In this document: piece by piece, positions 7,718 to 14,657 of the stretch
Layout: every line of letters begins with the position of its first letter
How positions within the stretch are numbered: the stretch's first letter is position 1
Source: Pyrinomonadaceae bacterium
GTDB lineage: Bacteria; Acidobacteriota; Blastocatellia; Pyrinomonadales; Pyrinomonadaceae
Direction: 5' to 3'
Assembly: GCA_026786155.1 (NCBI GenBank)
Contig: JAJAYR010000157.1
Span: forward strand, 1-18,778
Length of the DNA: 18,778 nucleotides
Notes under the pieces: model-generated
The model's database searches: none
What the model was told of the DNA's origin: nothing
What the model saw: the letters and a program-made list of their open reading frames with translations, nothing else
Made by a program: the position numbers and the translations under genes

Positions 7718-9655
7718 ATGGGAAAAATGGAATCAGAAAATAAATACGAAGAATACTCAGCTTTAATCGAGGATTTGGAGCGCGAAACGGTTGGCTCGGA
7801 TTCTTCCGCGAAAACTGAAAATGTTTCGATCATTCACCATCCGCAGATGGGTCTGGATGCCGATAATCTGCGAAAATCGGTGGTGCGGCACGCTCATTTG
7901 CTTCCGAAGGCGACGGCTGAAGATTTCGGCGCGATTATTTTGAACGCGCCTTATGGGACGGCGAAGTTTCGCATCGGACTGCGCCGGTTAATTTCTCCCG
8001 ATGATAAACGCCGATTCGCTAAACTTCTCGGTTTGACGACGACCTCGCCGACCGTTATTCAGTTTCAGGGTTTAAGCGGAATGCTGTTCGACATCTTAAT
8101 GACGGATGCCTATGACAAAGGCAATCTGACCCGTGTCAAAAAGAGAAAAGAAGAGGCACAAACCCGCAATACCCGTTTTTGGGACGGCGATGACGGCAGA
8201 CAGAAAAAAGTCAACCTCGACGGTGTGGTAGTTGATGCTAACTCAGCCGATGACGACGTGCGCGGCAAACGCCTTGACATTTCCAATCTCGACGTCTACT
8301 ACGAAGTTAAAAGGCAGATTGATGCCGGTGAGATTAAGGAAAGCCAGTTGCAGACGCTTCGTTTCGTGATGTGGATTTTACAGGATTTTATTTTGTCCGG
8401 CTCAAGCGATCTCCACTTTGTCGCCCGGCGCGGCGGCGGTCGTATCCGTTATCGTTTTCAAGGCAAATTATATACTCGCTACGACAATATTCCCGGTCCG
8501 GTTTATCTTCAAATCGTGAGCTCCCTGTGCATTCTGAGCGGTCGTGATTCGGCGAAAATGAAAGAAATGGGTATCGCTTCGATTATTAAATTAATCATCT
8601 CTTACAACGGCGAAAGAAAGCCGGTTGAATTTCGCTACCAGAGTCAGCCGACGCATCATTACCCGTCGCTTTTCCTACGCGGTCACGTTAATCCGCTGAC
8701 CGACATCAACAAAATAGGCTTTTCGGATGAGCAACTCGCAGGCGCGCAGGATGCCATCTCCAACGACCGGGGCATCGTTTTGATTACCGGACCGACCGGA
8801 TCGGGCAAAACCAACACGCTCAACTGTGTTTTCCAAATTCTGCAAGCTCTTGACGATATGAATATCATCGAAGTCGGAACTCCGATTGAGATTGAATCGC
8901 CGATGCGAGCGCAGCGCACCATTCAGGAATTCGAGGATGAAGAACGCAACAACATCGAGCGAATGCGCTGTTTTTCCGACGCGATGCGTTCCGACCCGGA
9001 CGTTCTCGGCTACACCGAAACGCGCAACACCGATGAAATGAAAAAGTGTTTTCGTGCCGCGACTTCGGGGCATTTGGTCGTCACGACGCTCCACGCGGCG
9101 ACGGTCGAAGAAGCCTTTATCACGTTAATCGGAATGGATATTGAATCGCGCATCATCAGTGCCGGTCTGCTTGCCGTTGTTTCTCAGACGCTGATTCGGA
9201 AGCTCTGCCTGGACTGCCGCATCGAAGACCCGGAAGCCTCGGCTCTGGCTAACGGGCAGACCATTTACCGCGAAAACGAAAGCGGCTGTCCCGAATGCAA
9301 AGAAGGCTTTGCCGGTCGCACGGTGATCTCCGAAGTTTTGCGGCTGAACGACGAAATACGCCAGTGGATTAATGAAGGTTATAAACCGGCGGAAATCGTC
9401 AAGGCTGCCATCGAAAAAGGTTACTTCAAACCGATGAAGCTCGTGGCGCGGGACAAACTGAATGCCGGTATTACCAGCGAATCGGAAGTAATTAACTTGG
9501 TTGAACTCGAAACGGAAATCAATCCCGATTCGGAAATAATGCCCGGAAGCGCGAATGCTGCACTTTACGAAGACAGCTACGATCACAGTCTTCCGGTTCA
9601 GGAAGCCGACTATATTGACGTAAGTTACCCCGCGAATGGAATTCAGGGGCTTTAG
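7718..9655 (+). CDS. PilB/GspE-family assembly ATPase with altered catalytic boxes
   Basis: A 645-residue cytoplasmic motor protein. Residues 230-250 (SSDLHFVARRGGGRIRYRFQG) match the N2 domain 'aSDiHi.p....vR.R.dG'. Walker A is GPTGSGKT at 358-365. The Asp-box position reads EVGTPIE (385-391) where the family has TxEDPVE. The Walker B region reads DPDVLGYTETRNTDE (426-440) where PilB/GspE has DPDxxxxGEIRD, so the catalytic Glu434 and Arg436 are kept but the Gly is Thr. The His box is GHLVVTTLHA (451-460). Four zinc-ligand cysteines are present at 497, 500, 524 and 527 (CLDC and CPEC). CAGGAA at 7705-7710 supports the first ATG. The C-terminus has been rewritten by the adjacent IS element: codons from about 635 onward, including the stop, lie in its right end. 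PilB versus GspE is open; it is not PilT-like because of the zinc motif. Confidence 0.85.
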   Translation: MGKMESENKYEEYSALIEDLERETVGSDSSAKTENVSIIHHPQMGLDADNLRKSVVRHAHLLPKATAEDFGAIILNAPYGTAKFRIGLRRLISPDDKRRFAKLLGLTTTSPTVIQFQGLSGMLFDILMTDAYDKGNLTRVKKRKEEAQTRNTRFWDGDDGRQKKVNLDGVVVDANSADDDVRGKRLDISNLDVYYEVKRQIDAGEIKESQLQTLRFVMWILQDFILSGSSDLHFVARRGGGRIRYRFQGKLYTRYDNIPGPVYLQIVSSLCILSGRDSAKMKEMGIASIIKLIISYNGERKPVEFRYQSQPTHHYPSLFLRGHVNPLTDINKIGFSDEQLAGAQDAISNDRGIVLITGPTGSGKTNTLNCVFQILQALDDMNIIEVGTPIEIESPMRAQRTIQEFEDEERNNIERMRCFSDAMRSDPDVLGYTETRNTDEMKKCFRAATSGHLVVTTLHAATVEEAFITLIGMDIESRIISAGLLAVVSQTLIRKLCLDCRIEDPEASALANGQTIYRENESGCPECKEGFAGRTVISEVLRLNDEIRQWINEGYKPAEIVKAAIEKGYFKPMKLVARDKLNAGITSESEVINLVELETEINPDSEIMPGSANAALYEDSYDHSLPVQEADYIDVSYPANGIQGL

Positions 9656-9770
9656 TCCTGTAATCACGATGAATATTGAAATTCAAGGCTTTCCGAACTT
9701 CGAGCAATACTTACAGAGGCTCTGCGAGCGATTATTTTCGCCGCGTTAATGTCAGCGTTATTTTTATGAC
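9620..9770 (-). ncRNA. Predicted omega-RNA (reRNA) scaffold of TnpB
   Basis: By family knowledge, TnpB uses an RNA that overlaps the 3' end of its gene and ends at the element's right end, followed by a guide taken from flanking host DNA. Here the - strand right end carries a partial stem CAGGA/CCCTG and the CCCC...GGGG hairpin just before the inferred end at 9620. The guide would be read from 9619 downward into the ATPase gene. The 5' limit at 9770 is only an estimate; no covariance model was applied. Confidence 0.4.
9628..9649 (-). repeat. Right-end (RE) subterminal hairpin of the IS element
   Basis: On the + strand this reads CCCC-GC-GAAT-GGA-ATTC-A-GGGG: a 4-bp GC foot, an asymmetric bulge, a 4-bp upper stem and a 3-nt loop. 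It mirrors the hairpin at 10829-10850 in size, foot and bulge. It lies inside the last codons of the ATPase gene (Tyr637 to Gly644). Confidence 0.7.
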
Positions 9771-10797
9771 GGCAATTTACACATTCAAAATCAGATTGGC
9801 TCTTGCGGTTTTCCTTTGCAATATGACCGCAAGCAAAGCATTCTCTCGAAGTATTTTTGGGATTAACCAAAACAACCGGAATGCCAGCCAATTTAGATTT
9901 GTATTCGATAAATTTCCTCAACTCGAAAAACGACCAGCCGGAAAATGTCGGACGTTCGGACTTTCTGAACCGTTGCTCGCAACGCTTTCTGATTCCCGTC
10001 AAATCTTCAAGAACCAGAGCGCGGCAAGTGTCTGTGGCAGTCTGAACCAATTTCTTGCTGATACAGTAATTTATATATTTTTTGTAATTTCTAACCTTTT
10101 TAGAAATTCGTTTTTGAAAACGTCTGATACTTCTCGGACGCTTGCCGCTTTGGATTTGACAAGATGCCTTGTGTTGAAGATTCTGACGAAGCAAGGCGTA
10201 TTTCTTAGAAATGTTTTTAACGTCATCACCACTAAAGGATTCGCCGTCCGAAGTAGTTGCCAACTCGCAAATTCCCAAATCAATCCCAATAAAATCAGTC
10301 GTGGGAAGGGACGCGCCGTCTGGAATGTCAACGGTAACCAGAAGAAACCATTCGCCATCTCGAACGCGATACACAAGGTCGGCTTGACCTTTAGCGTTAG
10401 AAAACCTTTCCGTTTGGTATTTGCCTATTACGAAAGGAACGCGAATTCTGCCTTCCAAAGTCAGAAGCGAAACTGTGTCGACACCTTTGAACGACATCAT
10501 TCTTTGGTCAAAAGGCATTGCCGCGAATTCTCGAAATTTTGGACAAATAGTCTTGTCGCGTTTATACGCTTCAACCGTTTGGGCAATGGCGCGAACGGTC
10601 ATTTGAGCCGAAAGACGGAACTTTTCTTTCAGTTCATAATAATACAATTTTTGAAGTTCGATTTTGTTAGCACACTTCAACTCAAAGGCTTTTACCGCCA
10701 ACCACGAACAACCATTGTTGAACGCTATAAGAGTATCTTTGAGCCGTTTGGCTTGTTCGGTATTTGGAAAAAGTTGTGTTTGCAAAGTCAACTTCAT
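9664..10797 (-). CDS. tnpB: TnpB RNA-guided endonuclease (IS200/IS605 OrfB)
   Basis: A full-length TnpB of 377 residues. The N-terminal wedge/helical region starts MKLTLQTQLFPN. The split RuvC nuclease has all three acidic residues: Asp173 in GIDLG, Glu264 in LVLEDLTGIR, and Asp349 in NADINAAKII. The C4 zinc finger is CFACGH ... CVNCRH (Cys 320, 323, 339, 342). TnpB cuts DNA next to a target-adjacent motif under guidance of an RNA derived from the element's right end, helping the IS to persist. I chose the ATG at 10797 over a TTG two codons upstream, because the usual family start is near M-K-L. The gene opposes the pilus operon and is more AT-rich than its neighbours, as expected for a recent arrival. 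The stop is only 9 bp from the ATPase stop. The + strand frame covering the same region is its antisense shadow. Confidence 0.93.
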   Translation of the reverse strand: MKLTLQTQLFPNTEQAKRLKDTLIAFNNGCSWLAVKAFELKCANKIELQKLYYYELKEKFRLSAQMTVRAIAQTVEAYKRDKTICPKFREFAAMPFDQRMMSFKGVDTVSLLTLEGRIRVPFVIGKYQTERFSNAKGQADLVYRVRDGEWFLLVTVDIPDGASLPTTDFIGIDLGICELATTSDGESFSGDDVKNISKKYALLRQNLQHKASCQIQSGKRPRSIRRFQKRISKKVRNYKKYINYCISKKLVQTATDTCRALVLEDLTGIRKRCEQRFRKSERPTFSGWSFFELRKFIEYKSKLAGIPVVLVNPKNTSRECFACGHIAKENRKSQSDFECVNCRHKNNADINAAKIIARRASVSIARSSESLEFQYSS

Positions 10798-10828
10798 AGA
10801 CAAATTCTATCGCTAAGAGGTAGATCCT

Positions 10829-10850
10829 CCCCATATTTAGAAAATAGGGG
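10829..10850 (-). repeat. Left-end (LE) subterminal hairpin of the IS element
   Basis: On the + strand this reads CCCC-A-TATTT-AGA-AAATA-GGGG: a 4-bp GC foot, one bulged A, a 5-bp upper stem and a 3-nt loop. It has the same total length and foot as the right-end hairpin. It lies 32 bp upstream of the tnpB ATG and 19 nt inside the inferred element end. Confidence 0.7.
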
Positions 10851-10869
10851 CTTCCGCGCTAAATTTTTG

Positions 10870-10874
10870 GTGAA
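10870..10874 (-). other. Inferred IS target site / candidate TnpB TAM (TTCAC)
   Basis: On the - strand TTCAC flanks the left end of the element directly 5'. In IS200/IS605 transposition the element inserts 3' of a short target that then remains on the left side, and the same motif serves as TAM for TnpB. The choice rests on the hairpin spacing and on the restored ATPase frame. The element's right end finishes with the similar tetranucleotide TTAC. Confidence 0.5.
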
Positions 10875-10882
10875 TTAAAATT

Positions 10883-11359
10883 ATGAAAAAAGAAAACGGA
10901 TTTTCATTGATTGAGTTATTGATCGTCGTCGTGATAATCGGCATTCTCGCCGGTATCGGCGGTTTAGTTTACTCCGGCGTGAAAAAGAGTCAGGTCAACG
11001 CCATTCAGCGTCCGCGCATTGCCGAATACGCTCAAGCGCAGGAAAAGTTTCGCTCGGTGCGCGGCAAGCGGCGTTACGGCACGATGACCGAGTTATGTCA
11101 GGAAGGTTTAATCTCCGATGCGGTTGCCCGACTGGATGCTGCCTGCAATCAGACGGCGATCAGCGGCTGGATTATCGAACCCGGTAATGAAACGACGGCT
11201 TTTCTGCAAACGCATTTCTTCGCCGTTCTCAAGTTTCAAAGTCGCGCTGCCGGTGAAACCTCACCGATTTACTGCATCGGCGAAGACGGCGTAATTCGTC
11301 AATCCGCCGCTGCCACTCTTGATGTCTGCACCAGTTCGTCAACACCCGTCGAGCCGTAA
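10883..11359 (+). CDS. pilA: Type IV pilin, PilA-like major subunit candidate
   Basis: A 158-residue prepilin with a textbook class III signal: MKKENG, cleavage, then FSLIELLIVVVIIGILAGIGG. Phe at +1 and Glu at +5 are as required for methylation and assembly. The mature pilin would be about 152 residues with the N-terminal helix forming the fibre core. Four cysteines in the ectodomain (ELCQEG, AACNQ, IYCIG, DVCTS) could make two disulfides. It has the cleanest pilin signal of the set and sits next to the motor and platform genes, so it is the best candidate for the main fibre subunit. A GspG-like major pseudopilin is the alternative. The IS insertion has moved it about 1.25 kb away from the ATPase, with only 13 bp of pre-insertion sequence left upstream, so its expression may now depend on sequences within the IS. 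Confidence 0.88.
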   Translation: MKKENGFSLIELLIVVVIIGILAGIGGLVYSGVKKSQVNAIQRPRIAEYAQAQEKFRSVRGKRRYGTMTELCQEGLISDAVARLDAACNQTAISGWIIEPGNETTAFLQTHFFAVLKFQSRAAGETSPIYCIGEDGVIRQSAAATLDVCTSSSTPVEP

Positions 11360-11363
11360 AAAT

Positions 11364-11768
11364 ATGTGTCATAAAGAAATAATTACGATCAATCAATTCT
11401 GGCAATCAGTCCAGAAAACAAATCACGGTATCGAGTATGCCGACGCACTCTGGTTTTTCCAGACTTACGACATCTATACGGATTATCAATTTTTTCTGGA
11501 GAAAGCACTAAGGGATAAACGCCTGCCCTTCGCATTGGTTCTCGATCTCGTGACGGCGTATCAATTCGCACTCGCCGACATCGGTGAAATCGCGCCTGCC
11601 GAAGCTCTCGAAGCGGCGGAATGGAATAAAGTCTTAAAACTCTGCGAGGAAAAAATCGGCGCGGATAAATTCGATATAAATACGCACGGCAATCCGCGCT
11701 TTATTTTCAAAAATATCATTAACTCGAAAGACTTCGACAAAATTGTGGAGAATTGTTATGCCGGTTAA
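11364..11768 (+). CDS. Unknown small cytoplasmic protein between pilin and platform genes
   Basis: A 134-residue protein that I do not recognise. It has no signal peptide or membrane helix and looks almost entirely helical (INQFWQSVQKTNHGIEYADA, ALRDKRLPFALVLDLVTAY, AEALEAAEWNKVLKLCEEK). I chose the ATG at 11364, 4 bp after the pilin stop; the frame also extends upstream but would overlap the pilin gene by 41 bp. It overlaps the following platform gene by 11 bp, so it is tightly coupled to both. Position suggests a cytoplasmic partner of the ATPase/platform or a pilin-specific chaperone, but that is inference from context alone. Its GC content and codon use look like the neighbours, so it seems a resident gene. 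Confidence 0.75.
   Translation: MCHKEIITINQFWQSVQKTNHGIEYADALWFFQTYDIYTDYQFFLEKALRDKRLPFALVLDLVTAYQFALADIGEIAPAEALEAAEWNKVLKLCEEKIGADKFDINTHGNPRFIFKNIINSKDFDKIVENCYAG
11747..11750 (+). promoter_or_regulatory. Shine-Dalgarno GGAG deciding the PilC-like start
   Basis: GGAG lies 7 bases before the ATG at 11758, inside the end of the preceding gene. A TTG five codons upstream at 11743 has no such site, so the ATG is preferred. Confidence 0.65.
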
Positions 11769-13161
11769 AGCTGTCGCCCAAAGAAAAATCAGTCCGTTCG
11801 CCGCCTCTTCCGCTGCCTTTTCGGTGGCGACCGATGCCGCGAATCTGAACGCCGATAAACCGACTAACGGATTCGTTTACACGGGAAAAGACTATAACGG
11901 CAAATCGCTGAAAAACGTCCGCGTTCCATTTCAAACCGAAGAAGAAGCGCGGCGACTACTGAAAACCGCCGGGATCACCGTCGAGAAGCTCGCTCCGGCA
12001 TCCGAGATGTTTGCCTTTCTTAATTTCAGTAAAAAACGCAAGCCTTCGGTCAAAGATATGGCATCGCTCGCCGACCAGTTGGCGGCACAGAAAGCGACCG
12101 GTATTACCTGGGACAAAATTACCGGCATTCTGGCTCGCGTCCATCCGAAGGAACAGGTTCGCGCTGCCCTGCATTCGGTGTCGCTGCTCGTCACCGACGG
12201 CGTTCCGCCCGACATCGCTTTCGGAGCGCAGGTTGACAAAAAAGGCAAACCCTTTTTCCCTTCGCAGTTCGTCTATGCCTTTCAGATTGCCGAGGAAATC
12301 GCCGCGATGCCTGACCCGGAAACCGGCGTGTCCGCCGATGCGCCCGTCGTGATGCTCCGCTTTTTCGCCCAAAGCCAGCGCAAGATCGCGGCGACTATTA
12401 AAGCGTTATTTTCCGGGCTGATCGGTCCGACGGCGATTTTCGCCGTGTGTCTGGTGGTGTTTTTCTTTGAAGTCTTTTTTATTGTGCCGCAGTTCGCCGA
12501 GATTTTTGTTGGTCTGCTTCAGGGAAAAGACACGAGCTTGCCGCTCCCGACCCAAATAATGCTCGACATATCCGATTTCTTTTATTCGATATACGGAGTT
12601 ATCGCCCTGATTCTGGCGGCGGGAATTTTTGGCGGCGGCGGTTATTATTACACGAAGACGGAAAAAGGCATCGAGCAGCGCGGTCGGATGCTTTTGAAAA
12701 TTCCGATTGTCAAATCCTTTTTTCTGCCGTTCTACGGCTCGGTCTTTATGCGTAACTTCGCCATTATGACCGCCGATCAGAACGTGCATCGGCGGTTCGA
12801 GATTCTCGCGCAAACGTCCGACAATCCCGCTTACAAGGAATTATCCGAACACTGCCGCGAAACCCTGCTCAACGAATCGCCCACCCTGCCGCAAATATTT
12901 AACGGTCATTTGCATCTGCTCGGCGATATGTTCGCGCCGGTGATCGAAACCATTGACCAGAATCCCGGACAATCGCAAGTCCTGCTCTACAGCTATTCCA
13001 AGCAGTTGCAGGAAGAAGCCGACGAGAAATTAGCCGTCTTAATTTCCGTCATCAGCAACGTCGTTTATTTTATGGCGGCGGGAATGGTGTTCTTTATTTT
13101 AATCGCCAGTTACGCCCCGTTGATAACTATGATCGGACGTTTAGCAGGTGGAAGTAAGTAG
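11758..13161 (+). CDS. pilC: PilC/GspF-family inner-membrane platform protein
   Basis: A 467-residue polytopic protein. The N-terminus holds FVYTGKDYNGKSLKNVRVPF ... EEARRLLKTAGITVEKL (39-78), the typical PilC/GspF start 'f.Y.a.d..G....g...a.s..eA...L...G..v..l'. The first cytoplasmic GspF domain spans about 100-215. The first membrane helix is at 218-244, a second at 276-296, the second cytoplasmic domain covers about 300-425 (KIPIVKSFFLPFYGSVFMRNFAIM), and a last helix is at 430-452. This is the normal three-helix plan. The protein would transmit ATPase motion to pilin extraction at the inner membrane. The N-terminal 35 residues are a Ser/Ala-rich extension. The start overlaps the preceding gene by 11 bp. 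The pairing of GspF domains is diverged but complete. Confidence 0.85.
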   Translation: MPVKAVAQRKISPFAASSAAFSVATDAANLNADKPTNGFVYTGKDYNGKSLKNVRVPFQTEEEARRLLKTAGITVEKLAPASEMFAFLNFSKKRKPSVKDMASLADQLAAQKATGITWDKITGILARVHPKEQVRAALHSVSLLVTDGVPPDIAFGAQVDKKGKPFFPSQFVYAFQIAEEIAAMPDPETGVSADAPVVMLRFFAQSQRKIAATIKALFSGLIGPTAIFAVCLVVFFFEVFFIVPQFAEIFVGLLQGKDTSLPLPTQIMLDISDFFYSIYGVIALILAAGIFGGGGYYYTKTEKGIEQRGRMLLKIPIVKSFFLPFYGSVFMRNFAIMTADQNVHRRFEILAQTSDNPAYKELSEHCRETLLNESPTLPQIFNGHLHLLGDMFAPVIETIDQNPGQSQVLLYSYSKQLQEEADEKLAVLISVISNVVYFMAAGMVFFILIASYAPLITMIGRLAGGSK

Positions 13162-13239
13162 TTGAAAATAATAAAGTTTTAGACCGGACAATTTACGGTT
13201 TGTATCGGCTTTCGTCTGACAGAACATAGTCTTAAATTT

Positions 13240-13746
13240 ATGAAAAATTCTAAAAATCAAACCGGCTCGGCGTTAATCGAAGTTTTATTAGCCAGTGTGA
13301 TCGGCATTGCCATTTCGCTCGCCGCGATGTATGTGCTGAAAGGCGCGATTGTGGCGACCGAAGACAACCGTGCCGCCGAAGAATCGAAAAACACGGCTGA
13401 AGACGCGCTTTCATCTCTATCGGCAGTCGCGCCTGATTTGAGCGTCGGCGGCTCTTTTACGGCAATCAGCGACAATGTGCTGACTTTAGCTCCCTGCACT
13501 GCGTTGACCTGTGATTATGTGCTGTTTCCCGACGTGGATTCATCGCTTAAAACGTCTTTAGCAAAAGGCTATCCTTTTGGTTCGCCGATTCCGACCGGCA
13601 GTAATATCGCTTACCTGCGCCGGTGGCGCGTCGAAGACACGGACGCGGATTATAATTTGCGACAGATCAGAGTCGCAATGGTTAAAAATGAAACCGACAC
13701 TAAACCTGTTTTCATAATGGAAACGGTTGTATTGATGAAGCGGTAA
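13240..13746 (+). CDS. PilV/GspI-like minor pilin
   Basis: A 168-residue prepilin: leader MKNSKNQTG, then SALIEVLLASVIGIAISLAAM, with Glu at +5. The ALIEVLLA core is typical of PilV/GspI-type minor pilins. The ectodomain is short and beta-rich with one close cysteine pair (LAPCTALTCDYV). A gap of 78 bp separates it from the platform gene. No clear ribosome-binding site or promoter is visible in that gap, so it may be part of the same transcript. Together with the two pseudopilins at the left edge and the PilX-like protein downstream it would complete a minor-pilin set of the H-J/W-I/V-K/X type that primes assembly. The exact minor-pilin class is inferred from the N-terminus and context. Confidence 0.75.
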   Translation: MKNSKNQTGSALIEVLLASVIGIAISLAAMYVLKGAIVATEDNRAAEESKNTAEDALSSLSAVAPDLSVGGSFTAISDNVLTLAPCTALTCDYVLFPDVDSSLKTSLAKGYPFGSPIPTGSNIAYLRRWRVEDTDADYNLRQIRVAMVKNETDTKPVFIMETVVLMKR

Positions 13747-13757
13747 GAGAAAATAAG

Positions 13758-14138
13758 ATGAATCCAAACCCATATTTTTACGAAATACTCGGCGTTGAAA
13801 CGACAGCATCTGACAAAGACATTGAAAAGTCTTATCGAAAACTCCGGCGTAAACATCGCGCCGCCGTCAACCCGAAAGACACCGCCGCGTTTAAGTTATG
13901 GCAGATTACGAAAGCCTTTGATGTCCTTTCAAACGCCGAGCAGCGACGATGTTATGACGACCGCTTTGAGGACGCTTACAATTCTTCCGGGCTGCACGCT
14001 CCTTTGTGGGCTGTCACAGATGCCAAAATTCGGTTTATTACGGATTTGACTTACGATGAAGCCGCCCGACAAATCACCGATTATCCGTCGGCAACTATCG
14101 TTACTGCTGCGACCGCTGCCCGAATGGTTACAAATTAA
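13758..14138 (+). CDS. J-domain-like protein lacking the HPD triad
   Basis: A 126-residue protein whose first 70 residues follow the DnaJ J-domain pattern: YFYEILGVETTASDKDIEKS, then YRKLRRKH, then AFDVLSNAEQRRCYDDRF. Helix II, helix III and the closing 'YD' are recognisable. In the loop where J proteins carry His-Pro-Asp, this sequence reads Arg34-Ala35-Ala36 (KHRAAVNP against K(Y)HPDVNP). HPD is essential for stimulating DnaK ATPase, so this protein probably does not act as a standard co-chaperone. The C-terminal 55 residues have no recognised domain and contain no zinc-finger or client-binding region. It starts 11 bp after the minor pilin stop. A scaffold or adaptor role in the pilus system is possible but is inference. 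The next gene is 82 bp away. Confidence 0.7.
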   Translation: MNPNPYFYEILGVETTASDKDIEKSYRKLRRKHRAAVNPKDTAAFKLWQITKAFDVLSNAEQRRCYDDRFEDAYNSSGLHAPLWAVTDAKIRFITDLTYDEAARQITDYPSATIVTAATAARMVTN

Positions 14139-14220
14139 CTTTTATATCCTATTGAAAACTATGAGCGATAAATTACTGAGAAAAATATCCTGAACGGAAA
14201 TTGTCGTCGAATCTTACCAA

Positions 14221-14577
14221 ATGGATGAGACATTCAAACTGCGAAATTACATTTTTCCGCAAAGATACAAGCCACAGAAGGAGCGTAATCTGAAGAAAAA
14301 CAGGAAACGATTAAGCAAATTAAGGATGATAAAGCGAGCCGTCCTAATGGGTGATGCTCTTCCGCCTCCGGCTCATCGGTTATTGGCTTTGTATTATTAC
14401 AAGCAGAGTTTTGCTTATTTGTATAGCGGGATGTTTTTCAGCGTCATCGCAATTTATATTCTTTACCAATCCGAATTACAAGGATTATTTTTGATGCTGG
14501 CTTGTTTGGTCGCATTCTTTTCGATCCGCTCGATTTTTAAATTCTTCCGGCTGCAATATTCTATCAAAAAATCTTGA
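14221..14577 (+). CDS. Small basic two-TM membrane protein, unknown
   Basis: A 118-residue protein with no recognised family. Residues 16-40 are highly basic (YKPQKERNLKKNRKRLSKLR), and two hydrophobic helices follow at about 63-82 and 87-107. A positive-inside reading gives both termini in the cytoplasm and a very short periplasmic turn. No clear ribosome-binding site precedes the ATG. The gene is flanked by non-coding gaps of 82 and 112 bp and is more AT-rich than the core operon. It could be a real accessory membrane protein of the pilus block or a marginal frame. The clean pair of helices with a charged lead makes me favour a real gene. Confidence 0.5.
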   Translation: MDETFKLRNYIFPQRYKPQKERNLKKNRKRLSKLRMIKRAVLMGDALPPPAHRLLALYYYKQSFAYLYSGMFFSVIAIYILYQSELQGLFLMLACLVAFFSIRSIFKFFRLQYSIKKS

Positions 14578-14581
14578 TTGA

Positions 14582-14641
14582 AAATTTGTGCCGGAAAATA
14601 CTTGCGCTCTAAAAACTGACCAAATCGTTACGCACAAATTT
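14582..14641. repeat. Perfect 10-bp inverted repeat in the gap upstream of the PilX-like gene
   Basis: AAATTTGTGC at 14582-14591 is exactly complementary to GCACAAATTT at 14632-14641, with 40 bp between. The repeat begins directly after the small membrane protein gene. It could be a weak transcript-end stem or paired regulatory half-sites. There is no U-tract right after it, which argues against a simple intrinsic terminator. Confidence 0.4.
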
Positions 14642-14657
14642 CCCGAATCATTTGAAT

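Larger units (their letters stand above)
9620..10869 (-). mobile_element. IS200/IS605-family (IS1341-type, tnpB-only) insertion
   Basis: An insertion of about 1.25 kb carrying a single tnpB gene on the - strand and no Y1 tyrosine transposase tnpA, so it would depend on a TnpA supplied in trans. Each end holds a 22-nt hairpin with CCCC/GGGG at its foot and a bulge (9628-9649 and 10829-10850), typical of the subterminal structures of this family. On the - strand the right-end hairpin is followed 8 nt later by TTAC, and the left-end hairpin is preceded 19 nt earlier by TTCAC. I take these as the cleavage sites. This family makes no target duplication. Joining 9619 to 10870 gives GAC GTG AAT TAA in the ATPase frame with the stop 4 bp before the pilin ATG, which supports the boundaries. 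The exact ends are an inference. Confidence 0.7.

Noticed and set aside
9676..10878. A 400-residue open frame on the + strand across the IS element
   Set aside because: It is exactly antisense to tnpB, which has all RuvC and zinc-finger motifs. The + strand product has no recognisable domain and is a codon-structure shadow.
13162..13239. Promoter or terminator between the platform and minor pilin genes
   Set aside because: Only a 4-bp stem (ACCG/CGGT) and loose AT-rich hexamers are present; nothing exceeds chance.
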